Shown piece by piece: positions 52,442-61,541 of a DNA stretch of 64,000 nt. The stretch spans positions 4,344,501 to 4,408,500 of the forward strand of contig NZ_BQYI01000001.1 of the NCBI RefSeq assembly GCF_027923405.1, in the 5' to 3' direction. The position numbers were made by a program, and so were the translations under genes. Numbering within the stretch: position 1 is the stretch's first letter; each line of letters starts with the position of its first letter. The notes beneath the pieces were generated by a model, which was given only the letters and a program-made list of their open reading frames with translations, was not told where the DNA came from and made no database searches. The DNA is from Paenibacillus sp. YYML68 (GTDB taxonomy: Bacteria > Bacillota > Bacilli > Paenibacillales > NBRC-103111).

Positions 52442-52929
52442 GATGTTGACTCACCGCCTGCCGCCATGGAGTAAGGCTTGAAGAACAGATCGGTCAGCAT
52501 GCACGTGCCGAATATAAAGCTGCCAAATACGATTGGGCTCCATAGCCAGTGATACGCCTTCAACGAGATGAGCTCCGTCCAACGAGCCAGCCCATATTGC
52601 AGCAGCACCAGCGCAGTCGTCCAGACAAGCACGCATAGGATGCTCTTGACTACAGAGCCTCGAGGGGCGAAGCGGTGCGCAATAGCAGCGAACATCGGAT
52701 AGACCATGTACGCCATCGAGAAGCCCATGTTGGTCGCATTGGGAAATTCTCTTACAGGATAGGCAATGAGTCTTAGCTGTAACAATCCGAACTCCATCAG
52801 CCATATGATCGCTTGTCCAATCATAAAAGAGATGACGAAGGCATGAAGATGCTTTTTGCGGACAATAACAAGTACAGCAATTACTGCAATACCCCACAGC
52901 GCAAGCAGTACCGCTCTCTCCACGCTCAT
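52438..52929 (-). CDS. CBO0543-type membrane protein, first copy
   Basis: A 163-residue protein with five predicted helices. The family-like block is LRLIAYPVREFPNATNMGFSM followed by YPMFAAIAHRFAP, and the C-terminal helix ends in LTDLFFKPYS. It is a paralogue of the next gene, to which it is translationally coupled (ATGA). Several ATGs are possible; 52929 (MSVERAVLLA) gives the first helix directly after the start. Tandem paralogues suggest a heteromeric complex. The function is unknown. Confidence 0.72.
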   Translation of the reverse strand: MSVERAVLLALWGIAVIAVLVIVRKKHLHAFVISFMIGQAIIWLMEFGLLQLRLIAYPVREFPNATNMGFSMAYMVYPMFAAIAHRFAPRGSVVKSILCVLVWTTALVLLQYGLARWTELISLKAYHWLWSPIVFGSFIFGTCMLTDLFFKPYSMAAGGESTS

Positions 52930-53017
52930 CCTGTTCTCCATCCCCTCTTTAAGCATCATGTACTATGACTATTATGGATACCTCCCTGTCTATTCATGCA
53001 AGCATCGGCATAGGATG

Positions 53018-53791
53018 TCAATCGGCAGCCGTCTTGGCTACAATGATGTGGCTGATCGGCTGGCGCAGCTTCTCCAGCGTAGCGGCAGGCACGTCACTGT
53101 CCGTCACGAGTGTGTCGATGCGTCTGAGGTCAAGACCGAAGAACAGCGCATTGCGATTCATCTTGCTGAAGTCTGCCATTAAGATAAGATCCTTGCTAAT
53201 ATCGGCCAGCATCTGTGCAACATGGAGCGGATCGACCTTGGAGAAGAAGCAGCCCTGCGACGTAATACCCATACACGAGAACATCGCCTTATCGAATCGG
53301 TACTGACGCAGCTCCTGATACAGCTTATGACCGGACGTCATCCCGTCCTCACCGACCTCGCCTCCGATCAAGAACACCTGAGCCTTGCCCTTCTTCTGCA
53401 CAATATTGAGCGCAGCGAACGTCGAATTCGTCACAATCGTCGCCTCCAGCGACACGGGAATGTGACGCGATACAGCAAGTCCAGTCGTGTTGCCGTCGAT
53501 GAAGACGCTGTCGCCGTTCTCGATGAGCTTCACAGCCTCCTGCGCGATCGCTTCCTTCTGCTTATAATTCAGGTTCACCCGCTCGAGGTACGGCATATCC
53601 CACGTCTTCTGCTCCTTCTTCACGGCGCCGCCGTACGTGCGGCGAACGATCCCCTTCTCATCGAGAATGCGCAGGTCGCGGCGAATCGTCTCGACAGACA
53701 CTCCATATTTCTCGACGAGCTGATCGACATCGACGCTGCCTTGATGCTTGACGAGCTGAATAATATCATTTCTGCGGCGAATCGAATTCAT
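53018..53791 (-). CDS. DeoR-family transcriptional regulator
   Basis: A 257-residue regulator. The N-terminal helix-turn-helix has the DeoR pattern (RRRNDIIQLVKHQGSVDVDQL, then VSVETIRRDLRILDEKGIVRR), and the C-terminal sugar-phosphate sensor shows FIDGNTTGLAVSR, IVTNS and KAMFSCMGIT. Family members respond to phosphorylated sugars. It lies 90 bases after the binding-protein gene of the same strand, so it probably controls the ABC/HAD/hydrolase operon. The ATG follows AAGGGGGAAG. Confidence 0.93.
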   Translation of the reverse strand: MNSIRRRNDIIQLVKHQGSVDVDQLVEKYGVSVETIRRDLRILDEKGIVRRTYGGAVKKEQKTWDMPYLERVNLNYKQKEAIAQEAVKLIENGDSVFIDGNTTGLAVSRHIPVSLEATIVTNSTFAALNIVQKKGKAQVFLIGGEVGEDGMTSGHKLYQELRQYRFDKAMFSCMGITSQGCFFSKVDPLHVAQMLADISKDLILMADFSKMNRNALFFGLDLRRIDTLVTDSDVPAATLEKLRQPISHIIVAKTAAD

Positions 53792-53880
53792 GCTTGCTTC
53801 CCCCTTGGAACGAGCAGAAGAGAGAGGGATATCCCTCTCTCTGCAAGTCTGCAATTGTGCGGACCGAGCCGCTTATGCTG

Positions 53881-55251
53881 TTATTGGAACTCCTTGAGCG
53901 CCTTCGTCGCGTCAGCCTGAGCCTTCTTCATGGCGTCAGCCACCGGCATTTTACCGGAAATGATCGCCTCAAGGCCTGCGCTCACCGCATCCTCAATCGG
54001 GCGGCGGGCAGCTGTCGATACGTCGATCTGCGCATGCGGGAACACCTCAAGGAACGCCTGCTTCTTCTGCGGGTTATCCGCATAGTTCTTCTTCAGCAGC
54101 TCGGTGTCCTGAGAAGAGATCGTCGCCGGGAAGTAGCCAGTCTTCGCCGCGTAGATCGACTGCGCCTTCGGCTGGCCGAAATATTTCATGAACACCCAAG
54201 CGGCCAGCTCCTTCTCCGGTGTGCTCTTGAAGATGACCTGGTTGCCGCCGTACAGCTCCGTTATCGGCTTGCTGCCTTCCTTGCCCTGCGGAATAATCGT
54301 CATGCCCCACTTGAATTTATCCTTAATGAGGTCGAGCTTAGTGCTAGTGCGGGCCGTTGTGCCGATCTCCATCGCGGCGCGTCCGTTCGTGAACTCCTGC
54401 TCGGTATTCTCGGCAAGCAGGATCGCCTTCTTATCGACCAGATTCTTGATGATCGTCGCCAGCTGTACCGCTTCTGGATTGTCGAAGTTGACCTTGCTGA
54501 GATCTTTGGCGATCGGGTCGACACCGTACGTGCGCAGCCATGTACGGAACGTGCCGCCGTTTTTGCCATTCGTCATGACGAGCGCCGGGACGCCTGTCTT
54601 CTCTGTAATCGCGAGCGCCTGCTTCTCGAATTCCGCCCACGTCTTCGCCGGCTTGTCGAAGCCTGCCTGCTTCAGCAGATCCATGTTATAGTACATGCCC
54701 ATCGAGCTGTTGCCGTGAATCCAGCTCATCGTCTTGCCTTCATATTGAGAGATGCGCTGACGGTCGAGCACGCCAGGCATAATATCCTTCAGCTCTTCCT
54801 CCTTCAAGCCATACTTCGGATCGTTGATGAAGCTGTCCAGCGCGACGATTTTGTTCGCCTTCATATATTCGAGCGTGTCGCTCTCGTACGCCATCGCTAC
54901 AGCCGGCAGGCCGCCGCCTTGCAGCGCGGCGCGAATTTTTTTATTCAGATCGTCATAAGTGCCCTGAAATACTTCCTTGACGACGATTTTACCTTCATAT
55001 TCCTTGTTGAACTCAGTTACGATGTCCTTGATCGCTTCGCCGTAGATCGTCGCTTGAATGTGCCAGTAGTCGATCGTCACCGGACCGTTCTTGCCCAGCT
55101 CCAGCTCGATCGGCTTCGCCTCGCTCTTGCCTGCTGTGCCAGGAGCTGCAGAAGGCTCGCTACCTCCTGTTGTACCTCCGCATGCGGCTAGCAGCGCCAT
55201 GCTGGACGCGACGACAAGTGCTGTTGTGCTCTTCAACCATGTTTTGTTCAC
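53881..55251 (-). CDS. Sugar-type solute-binding lipoprotein
   Basis: A 456-residue lipoprotein: lipobox ALLAAC, Gly/Ser/Ala linker, then a family-1 binding-protein body. VTIDYWHIQATIYGEAIKDIV and AMAYESDTLEYMKANKIV are close to the start seen in UgpB, the glycerol-3-phosphate receptor, and FGQPKAQSIYAAKTGYFPA is typical of the class. It starts with GTG after GGGAGAG. Unusually, it is separated from its two permease genes by a HAD and an MBL hydrolase gene, which suggests that those enzymes process its cargo. Confidence 0.92.
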   Translation of the reverse strand: MNKTWLKSTTALVVASSMALLAACGGTTGGSEPSAAPGTAGKSEAKPIELELGKNGPVTIDYWHIQATIYGEAIKDIVTEFNKEYEGKIVVKEVFQGTYDDLNKKIRAALQGGGLPAVAMAYESDTLEYMKANKIVALDSFINDPKYGLKEEELKDIMPGVLDRQRISQYEGKTMSWIHGNSSMGMYYNMDLLKQAGFDKPAKTWAEFEKQALAITEKTGVPALVMTNGKNGGTFRTWLRTYGVDPIAKDLSKVNFDNPEAVQLATIIKNLVDKKAILLAENTEQEFTNGRAAMEIGTTARTSTKLDLIKDKFKWGMTIIPQGKEGSKPITELYGGNQVIFKSTPEKELAAWVFMKYFGQPKAQSIYAAKTGYFPATISSQDTELLKKNYADNPQKKQAFLEVFPHAQIDVSTAARRPIEDAVSAGLEAIISGKMPVADAMKKAQADATKALKEFQ

Positions 55252-55347
55252 TTTGATTTCTCTCCCTTAATCGATCGATTTGGCAAAGCTTATGCATGTG
55301 GCATGGTGGCTGGCATCAGTCTTGAATGAAGCTTGAACTTGAATGAT

Positions 55348-56778
55348 CTAGGTCAAAGAGGCCTTAGCCTCGATGATTCGCTCCAAGTGGATCGTCTCTC
55401 CGTACACAGGGAAAATGCGCGGCACCTCACCCGTCGGAAGGAGCGTCGGATGCATGCTGTGCAGCGGAATAACCGCCTGCGGCCGAATCGCCTGCACCAG
55501 CTCACTGATCTCGTCCGTCGCGGCGTGTCCGCCGGTGGCGAGGTAATGATACTGGACGGAGTATTCCGTCAGCCAGCGGTGCAGCGTGTCATCGCTCGGC
55601 GTAAGCGGATTGCCGTCCGCATGCACATAATGCGATCGGCTCGAACGGTCGCCGTACGTCTCCAGCTCTGCCATGAGCGGGAGCTGGCGATACGTCAGGA
55701 ACACCGAGTAGTCGGACTTGCTCTTCACGAGCTGCTCCATCGTCACCTCTGCGTAAGGGAGCTGCCCGATGACGCTCGGGTCGAGCTCGCGTCCTGCAGG
55801 TGTACGCACCAGTCGGATCGTATCGCTCTCCTCCAGAGCCGGATGTCCGTTCAGCGCCCGGATGCCTTCCGCCGTAGCGGTTCTCCAGAACACTGCGGTG
55901 CTCTCATCCATGACGAGCTTGCGGCCCGCCGACTTCGCCGCCATGATGATGTCTGCGACGCGCTCGACATTGCGGGACAAAATGTTGACGTAGACGAGCC
56001 CCTTCGCCTCCTGCAGTACAGCCTCGTACTGCTTCGCCACGTCCAGCTCCAGCCGATCGATCGGCTTGCGGAACAGCGTGTCCGGACGGAGCCTCGTCCC
56101 TTCCGTAATGACCAGATCGACCTCCGCCTTACGGCACAGATCGATGAACCGATCCAGCCTCGCGCTGTGGCGGCCGTGACGGCGCCAGTCGCCTGTGAAG
56201 GCGATTGTATGTTCTCCAGTGCGAAGGATGAAGCCCGAGGAGCCCGGCGTATCGTGATCGACCTCGATCAGCTGCAGCCGATACGGTCCGAAGTCGACCT
56301 CCTCGAGATCGCGCAGCTTCGTAATCGTCGCCTGTGTACCCTCGTACTCGCCCGAGGCGATCACGGCCTGATACACCGCATAGGCGTCCTCATGCATGTA
56401 CACTGGCACATCCTTACGCACATAAGGCAGCAGCGCCATATGATCTTGATGAATGTGGCTGATGAAGACGTTCAGCTTGGCGAAGGAAGGCAGCTCGGTG
56501 CGGCCCCATACCGCGGCGAGCGTGCTGTCCGCAAGCGGACCGGTCAGCTCCGGGTCATACAAGCCCGGCACCGGAGGCGCGCAGCGCGTTAACAAGTAAG
56601 AGCGGATGCCCTCCTTGCGGTCAGCTCGCACCGATTCGTTGAACATGCCGCGTAACGCGAGGCCCAGATCGAAGATCAAGCCCGTATCCTGCTTGCCGTA
56701 TAGGATGTGTACACCGCCAATCGTGTTCAGACCACCGTAGAACGTCATCGACTCCTGCTCGCTGTGCTTGAATACCAT
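55348..56778 (-). CDS. MBL-fold hydrolase, RNase J-like
   Basis: A 476-residue metallo-beta-lactamase-fold protein. The metal site HxHxDH is present (FISHIHQDHMAL), together with FTGDWRRHGRH and a late LATGGHAATDE and AVIPLHSMHP. The middle (YVNILSRNVERVADIIMAAKSAGRK) resembles the beta-CASP domain that RNase J and related nucleases insert. It is too divergent from housekeeping RNase J to be that enzyme. Its place between a HAD phosphatase and a sugar-type receptor points to a hydrolase of an imported compound. The ATG at 56778 follows AAGGGG. Confidence 0.82.
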   Translation of the reverse strand: MVFKHSEQESMTFYGGLNTIGGVHILYGKQDTGLIFDLGLALRGMFNESVRADRKEGIRSYLLTRCAPPVPGLYDPELTGPLADSTLAAVWGRTELPSFAKLNVFISHIHQDHMALLPYVRKDVPVYMHEDAYAVYQAVIASGEYEGTQATITKLRDLEEVDFGPYRLQLIEVDHDTPGSSGFILRTGEHTIAFTGDWRRHGRHSARLDRFIDLCRKAEVDLVITEGTRLRPDTLFRKPIDRLELDVAKQYEAVLQEAKGLVYVNILSRNVERVADIIMAAKSAGRKLVMDESTAVFWRTATAEGIRALNGHPALEESDTIRLVRTPAGRELDPSVIGQLPYAEVTMEQLVKSKSDYSVFLTYRQLPLMAELETYGDRSSRSHYVHADGNPLTPSDDTLHRWLTEYSVQYHYLATGGHAATDEISELVQAIRPQAVIPLHSMHPTLLPTGEVPRIFPVYGETIHLERIIEAKASLT

Positions 56779-56819
56779 GCTTAGCACCCCTTTTTTCCAC
56801 TTGGAATGGTATATCTGAA

Positions 56820-57752
56820 TTAGCTGCTCATCAGCTCTGAGTTGTTCTCCTGCCTTGCCTGCTGCAGCGCACGAAGCAGCTGCTCCAGCTCCTCTAGCGT
56901 GTACAGACGCGCATCCCAATCGTGGGAATCGTCGATCGACTCGTAAGGGGAGATGAACACGGTGCGTCCGCCCATCTCGCGAATCGGATACAGATCGTTC
57001 CAGGCGTGGTCACCGATGGACAAGATCTGCTGCGGCTCGATCCCGGCCTCTTGCGCAAGTGTGCCGATATGCTCGGACAGCTTGTACGGCTTATGGCCCC
57101 CGAAGATGACGCTGCTGAACGTATGCTCCAGACCCATATAGTTGACAAAAGGCTTCGCCGCCGGCTCCGGAGAATTCGTGATGAGCCACTTATGCGTTAC
57201 CGCATCAAGCGATTCGATCGCCGCCAGCAAGCCCCGGTGCTTCTCAATCGCAACGGCAGCCGCTTCGTTCACCATCTCCTCGCGAACTCGCATGAACGCC
57301 TCGGTACGCTTCGCCGGGTCCACGTTCCAATAGCTCGCCACGACGTTCACTGCACTCCAGGCGTCGCCGACGTACATATGCCGCTCCATCTGTGGCTGGG
57401 TCGCAGGTTCGGTCTGCTTCAGCTTCTGCGGCGATTGGTCGTCGGTGGCTCCATCTGCTTCGGCTTCGGCATGCTCTGAGGCTGTCGTACCGTCCCAGTG
57501 AATATCTGCGGTCATATAACCATTCGCAAGCGTCCAGCCCGTGCGGGTGTGTGGCTCGTAGAAGTGTCCGATCCGAATCGGGTGCCGACCGGATACGATG
57601 TCCATGACTGCCTCATACAGCTCGTCATAACGCACCTCAAGCTCGGTGCCCTCCACCATATATCCGATATAGCTGTGGATAAATCGTTCATTCTGATACA
57701 GCGTACCGTCAAGGTCAAATAAAATTGCGCGAATGTCTTGAAGCCAGTTCAT
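56820..57752 (-). CDS. HAD-superfamily phosphatase
   Basis: A 310-residue HAD hydrolase: motif I AILFDLDGTLYQNE near residue 9, motif II in WLITNSPEPA, lysine of motif III in GGHKPYKLSE and motif IV SIGDHAWNDLYPI. The cap lies between motifs I and II and carries a hydrophilic Glu/Gln/Ala-rich insertion at about 92-120 (EHAEAEADGATDDQ), which looks disordered. The substrate is unknown. It lies 90 bases after the second permease gene and 41 bases before the MBL gene. Confidence 0.88.
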   Translation of the reverse strand: MNWLQDIRAILFDLDGTLYQNERFIHSYIGYMVEGTELEVRYDELYEAVMDIVSGRHPIRIGHFYEPHTRTGWTLANGYMTADIHWDGTTASEHAEAEADGATDDQSPQKLKQTEPATQPQMERHMYVGDAWSAVNVVASYWNVDPAKRTEAFMRVREEMVNEAAAVAIEKHRGLLAAIESLDAVTHKWLITNSPEPAAKPFVNYMGLEHTFSSVIFGGHKPYKLSEHIGTLAQEAGIEPQQILSIGDHAWNDLYPIREMGGRTVFISPYESIDDSHDWDARLYTLEELEQLLRALQQARQENNSELMSS

Positions 57753-57842
57753 GCTGAATGTTCTCCTCTCGTCTTTCCAGTTGTAGGGTCATGCGTTGCC
57801 GTGCATAGAAGCGTGCCAGATTGTCGTCGCGGATGGCTCTGC

Positions 57843-58730
57843 CTAGCCCTTCAGGCCGGAGGCGGCAACGCCCGTATGAAACCAGCGCTGCGCACCGAAG
57901 TAGAGCAGGACGATCGGCATAATCGTGAACGTCGCCGCCGCCATCAGATGGTGGTAGTTGTGCCCTTCCTCGCTGACGAAGTAGAGCAGACCGACCTGCA
58001 GCGGCCGAAGCGATTCGCTCGATGTGATCAAGAGCGGCCATAGCACACCGTTCCACTTGCCGACGAAGGCGAGCAGACCCGCAGTGACCAGACCCGGCGC
58101 AGACAGCGGGACAAGCACGCGGCACAAGTACATGAAGCGCGACATCCCGTCAACCTGAGCAGCCTCCCAGTACTCCTTCGGCACAGACAGGAATGTCTGT
58201 CTCAGCAGGAAGATCGTGAACGCATCCGCGAGGAATGGCACGATCATGCCGAGGTAGCTGTCATACAAGCCTTGTCCACCTTCACCGAGCCAATCGTTGC
58301 CGCCTGCCAGCGGCATATGCCGCAGCGTGACGAAGTTCGGAATCAACGTAATATCATACGGAATCATCATCGTGCACAGCACGAGCATGAAGATGAAGCT
58401 GCGTCCCGCGAATTGAAAGTGCGTGATCGCATACGCGATCGGTATGCAGATCAGCAGCTGCAGCACCGTACCAAGACCGGCAATGATGAAGGTGTTGTAG
58501 AAGTATCGGCTGAACGTCGACTCCGGCTTGTTCCACGCATGGACGTAATTGTCGAAGACGAAGCTCTCCGGCAGGAAGCTCGGCGGCATCAGATTGATCT
58601 CGTACGGCGTCTTCAACGAATTCAATATCATCCAGATGAACGGGAACAGCGCAGCCAGCGCCAGCAGCAGCACGATCGCGTACACAAGTCCCCACATCGT
58701 TTTGGAATACCATTTTGCATAGGGAACCAT
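57843..58730 (-). CDS. Sugar-type ABC permease (UgpE/MalG class)
   Basis: A 295-residue permease with six helices. The coupling loop EYWEAAQVDGMSRFMYLCRVLVP is diagnostic for the class. An unusually polar insertion occurs after helix 4 (LAGGNDWLGEGGQGLYDS). The C-terminal part includes SSESLRPLQVGLLYFVSEE. It follows its partner permease by 51 bases. No ATPase is encoded in the operon, so it probably uses a shared MsmX-like ATPase from elsewhere, as many Bacillota sugar importers do. Confidence 0.93.
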   Translation of the reverse strand: MVPYAKWYSKTMWGLVYAIVLLLALAALFPFIWMILNSLKTPYEINLMPPSFLPESFVFDNYVHAWNKPESTFSRYFYNTFIIAGLGTVLQLLICIPIAYAITHFQFAGRSFIFMLVLCTMMIPYDITLIPNFVTLRHMPLAGGNDWLGEGGQGLYDSYLGMIVPFLADAFTIFLLRQTFLSVPKEYWEAAQVDGMSRFMYLCRVLVPLSAPGLVTAGLLAFVGKWNGVLWPLLITSSESLRPLQVGLLYFVSEEGHNYHHLMAAATFTIMPIVLLYFGAQRWFHTGVAASGLKG

Positions 58731-58781
58731 TCATACTTGCCCCTCTCCTGAAATAATCGGTTCCGATAATCTCCTAATAGA

Positions 58782-59852
58782 TTAGGCCTGGTAATGGACC
58801 CGCTTCTCGCCGAACTTATATTGCACCCACGTCAGCACGAGCAGAATGCCGAACAGCACCATCGAGGCCGCCGCCGCATACCCGACTTGACCGTATACAT
58901 AGAAGCTGCGGAAGATGTACAGCGGGAACGACATCGTCGAGCCGAGCGGACCCCCTTCGCCACCGGAGAACACATAGAAGGCGTTGAACGATTCGAACGC
59001 ACCGATCACCGATACGATCAATAGCATGAACAGCATGGGCATCATCAGCGGCACCGTGACGTGTCGGATCAAGCTCGGCGTCCGGGCGCCGTCGATGCGG
59101 GCCGCTTCGTACAGCTCCTTCGGGATGCTGCTAAGTCCGGCCATAAAGATGACGACATTGAAGCCGACGGTGCACCATACGGAGAACAGCATGATGACGA
59201 GAAGCGCGAGCGTCGGACCGGCCAGCGCCTGCGGCAGCCACTCTGGCCAAGCTCCGCCGAAGGCGTGCAGCAGCTTCATGAGCACTGGGTCCGGGTCATA
59301 GAGCCAGTTCATCCGGGCGAGGCCCGCTGATTCCAGAGCCGCATTCGCAATGCCGACGTTCGGGTGAAAAATCCACTTGAACACGATCGCCGCCGCAACC
59401 TGAGACGTAATGAACGGCAGGAAGAAGATCGTTCGCACCATGCCGCGTCCCTTGAAGTTCTGGAACAGAACGTATGCGATGAAGAATGACAGGACAAGTG
59501 CGGCCGGAATCGTGCCAAGCGCATAGTAGAATGTGACGAGCAAGCTTTGACCGACAGCACCGAGCTGTAGACCCGCGACCGGGTCCTGCACGATGAGCTC
59601 CTCGGTGAATATTCGAGTATAGTTATCCAAGCCGATGAATCTCTCTGGCACGTAGCCCCACTTCCAGAGGCTCATCCACATGCCGAAGACGAGCGGCCAA
59701 TACCGGAACAGCACCAGGAGCAGCAGCGCAGGCAGCGCGTAGGCTAGTCCGATTAGCGCCTCCTTGCGCCTTCTCTTGGAGCGCGGCAGCACGCTAGCCT
59801 TCACCTTGGCCGCCTTCGCCCTCCAGCTTAACGTTGTTTCGCTCATGGACAT
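58782..59852 (-). CDS. Sugar-type ABC permease (UgpA/MalF class)
   Basis: A 356-residue permease with six to seven helices and a basic N-terminal tail (SVLPRSKRRRKEALIG). The coupling loop is PKELYEAARIDGARTPSLIRHVTVP. It is the first gene of the operon; AAGGAG eight bases before the ATG at 59852 fixes the start. With the second permease it forms the membrane channel. A 14-bp palindrome that may be an operator lies 53 bases upstream. Confidence 0.93.
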   Translation of the reverse strand: MSMSETTLSWRAKAAKVKASVLPRSKRRRKEALIGLAYALPALLLLVLFRYWPLVFGMWMSLWKWGYVPERFIGLDNYTRIFTEELIVQDPVAGLQLGAVGQSLLVTFYYALGTIPAALVLSFFIAYVLFQNFKGRGMVRTIFFLPFITSQVAAAIVFKWIFHPNVGIANAALESAGLARMNWLYDPDPVLMKLLHAFGGAWPEWLPQALAGPTLALLVIMLFSVWCTVGFNVVIFMAGLSSIPKELYEAARIDGARTPSLIRHVTVPLMMPMLFMLLIVSVIGAFESFNAFYVFSGGEGGPLGSTMSFPLYIFRSFYVYGQVGYAAAASMVLFGILLVLTWVQYKFGEKRVHYQA

Positions 59853-59904
59853 GGGAGCATCTCCTTTTCTGTAGCATACGTTCATGATAACCAAGCTTTG
59901 TCAG

Positions 59905-59918
59905 ACGATAATTATCGT
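59905..59918 (-). promoter_or_regulatory. 14-bp palindrome upstream of the ABC/HAD/MBL operon
   Basis: ACGATAATTATCGT is perfectly symmetric and contains a GATAAT that could serve as a -10 box, with no good -35. Its position ahead of the first permease gene makes it the best candidate site for the DeoR regulator at the operon's end. Confidence 0.5.
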
Positions 59919-59959
59919 TGTGTGTAGTATTTGTTGAGATAGTGTCGACATTTGATACA

Positions 59960-59993
59960 AATATGCCCGTTGTTAGCGCACAACGGGCATATT
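59960..59993. other. Perfect 14-bp hairpin in the amtB/ABC operon gap
   Basis: AATATGCCCGTTGT and its complement flank TAGCGC. No T-run follows on either strand. It may be a weak terminator, a transcript end stabiliser or an operator further upstream of the ABC operon. Confidence 0.5.
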
Positions 59994-60036
59994 CATTCAA
60001 CAAACGGTAATCTATGACATATGTGCCCTAAACGCC

Positions 60037-60070
60037 AAACAGCCCCTTCCAATAAAGGGAGGGACTGTTT
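60037..60070 (-). terminator. Terminator downstream of amtB
   Basis: On the minus strand AAACAGTCCCTCCC pairs with GGAAGGGGCTGTTT (one mismatch, one G-U) around TTTATT, about 80 bases after the amtB stop. The 3' T-run is short. Confidence 0.55.
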
Positions 60071-60151
60071 ATTGACTCGTTACGAGAAAAGACCGCCCAG
60101 CCGTCCTAATGGACAGCATAGGCAGTCTATGAATGAAAGATAAGGACTATG

Positions 60152-61462
60152 TTACATCGTTGTTTGCTTCGATTGCGAGAGTCCACCGCGAGCTGCAGTC
60201 GATTCAGCCTGCAGTCTCATTTGCTCCGGATAGCCGTACGTGCCGTGCTCACTGAGGTCAAGACCAATCGTCTCTTCTTCTTCCGTTACACGGATACCGA
60301 CAACAGCCTTCATGACTGCAAGGATGATGTACGAGGCCGCGAAAGCGAACGCTCCGCAAGCAAGTACGCCGAGCGCCTGTACGCCGAGCTGCTCGAAGCC
60401 GCCGCCGTAGAACAGACCTGCTTTACCTACGCCCACCTTCTCCACAAGCTCAGGCGTTGCGAACAAGCCGTTGGACAACGTTCCCCAAATACCAGCCATA
60501 CCGTGTGCAGATAGCGCATAGATTGGATCGTCAACGCGCAGCTTCTCGAAGAAGCGCATGCTCATGAATACAACGATACCTGCGATGAAGCCGATCAAGA
60601 TCGCTGCCCAAGAATCTACGAAGGCGCAAGATGCAGTGATTGCAACAAGACCTGCCAGCGCACCGTTCAGCATGACGGACACATCTGCCTTACCATTAGC
60701 GAGCCAGCTGATCAGCAGTGCCGCTACCGCACCGGCCGCTGCGCCAAGCTGGGTGTTGATTGCAACGAAGCCGAAGAAGCTGCCATCGCCTACTGCGATC
60801 GTGGAGCTTGCATTGAAGCCGAACCAGCCTACCCACAGAAGCATAACGCCGAGCGTTGTGAACACCTGGTTATGACCAGGGATTTCATTCGGTGTACCGT
60901 TCTTATTGTACTTACCAAGACGCGGCTTCAATAGAAGCGTTGCCGCCAGCGCCGCCATGGCACCTGTCAAGTGAACGACCGTCGAGCCTGCGAAGTCCTG
61001 CTTACCATGCTCAGCGAGCCAGCCGCCTCCCCAGATCCAGTGTGCAATGACCGGATAGATAACAGCGGAGAACAAGACTGCGAAGATCAAGTACGCGGAC
61101 AGCTTCGCTCTCTCGGCGAATCCGCCCCAAGCAACCGACAGCGAGATCGCTGCGAATGCCAGCTGAAAAATAAACATAACCGTCGGAGCAACCAAGCTGC
61201 CCTCTGGAACATCCTTCACATCAAAGCCGAAATAATCGCCCCAGCCTATAATTGCGTTACCCTGCGAACCAAAAATAAATGCGTAGCCGACAGCCCAAAA
61301 TACGATCGACGCGATGCCAAGTGTAAAAATCGTCTTACCCGCGATGTGACCCGCGTTCTTCATCCGAGTTGAACCGGCTTCCAGCATAACAAATCCGCTT
61401 TGCATGAAAATAACTAAAATTGCGCCAAGCATGACCCAAATTGCATTCATCCCTAATTCCAT
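60152..61462 (-). CDS. amtB: Ammonium transporter
   Basis: A 436-residue AmtB/NrgA channel with eleven helices. The twin pore histidines are in GSTVVHLTGAMAAL and YALSAHGMAGIWGTL; the family signature DFAGSTVVH is complete, and the Phe gate region and WGGFAERAKLS follow the usual order. It imports ammonium under nitrogen limitation. The ATG at 61462 is nine bases after GAGG. No glnK/nrgB gene adjoins it, in contrast to the common pair. A perfect TnrA/GlnR site lies upstream. Confidence 0.95.
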   Translation of the reverse strand: MELGMNAIWVMLGAILVIFMQSGFVMLEAGSTRMKNAGHIAGKTIFTLGIASIVFWAVGYAFIFGSQGNAIIGWGDYFGFDVKDVPEGSLVAPTVMFIFQLAFAAISLSVAWGGFAERAKLSAYLIFAVLFSAVIYPVIAHWIWGGGWLAEHGKQDFAGSTVVHLTGAMAALAATLLLKPRLGKYNKNGTPNEIPGHNQVFTTLGVMLLWVGWFGFNASSTIAVGDGSFFGFVAINTQLGAAAGAVAALLISWLANGKADVSVMLNGALAGLVAITASCAFVDSWAAILIGFIAGIVVFMSMRFFEKLRVDDPIYALSAHGMAGIWGTLSNGLFATPELVEKVGVGKAGLFYGGGFEQLGVQALGVLACGAFAFAASYIILAVMKAVVGIRVTEEEETIGLDLSEHGTYGYPEQMRLQAESTAARGGLSQSKQTTM

Positions 61463-61541
61463 GTGTGTCAACCTCACTTTAAGTTAAATTATTGTCTTCC
61501 TAAAGCGCTGTTTCTCTCTCTAATGCCTTAGCTATGTATAT

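Noticed and set aside
53794-55191. Very long plus-strand frame opposite the solute-binding protein gene
   Set aside because: It is a shadow of the GC-rich minus-strand gene, which has a lipoprotein signal, family motifs and a ribosome binding site.
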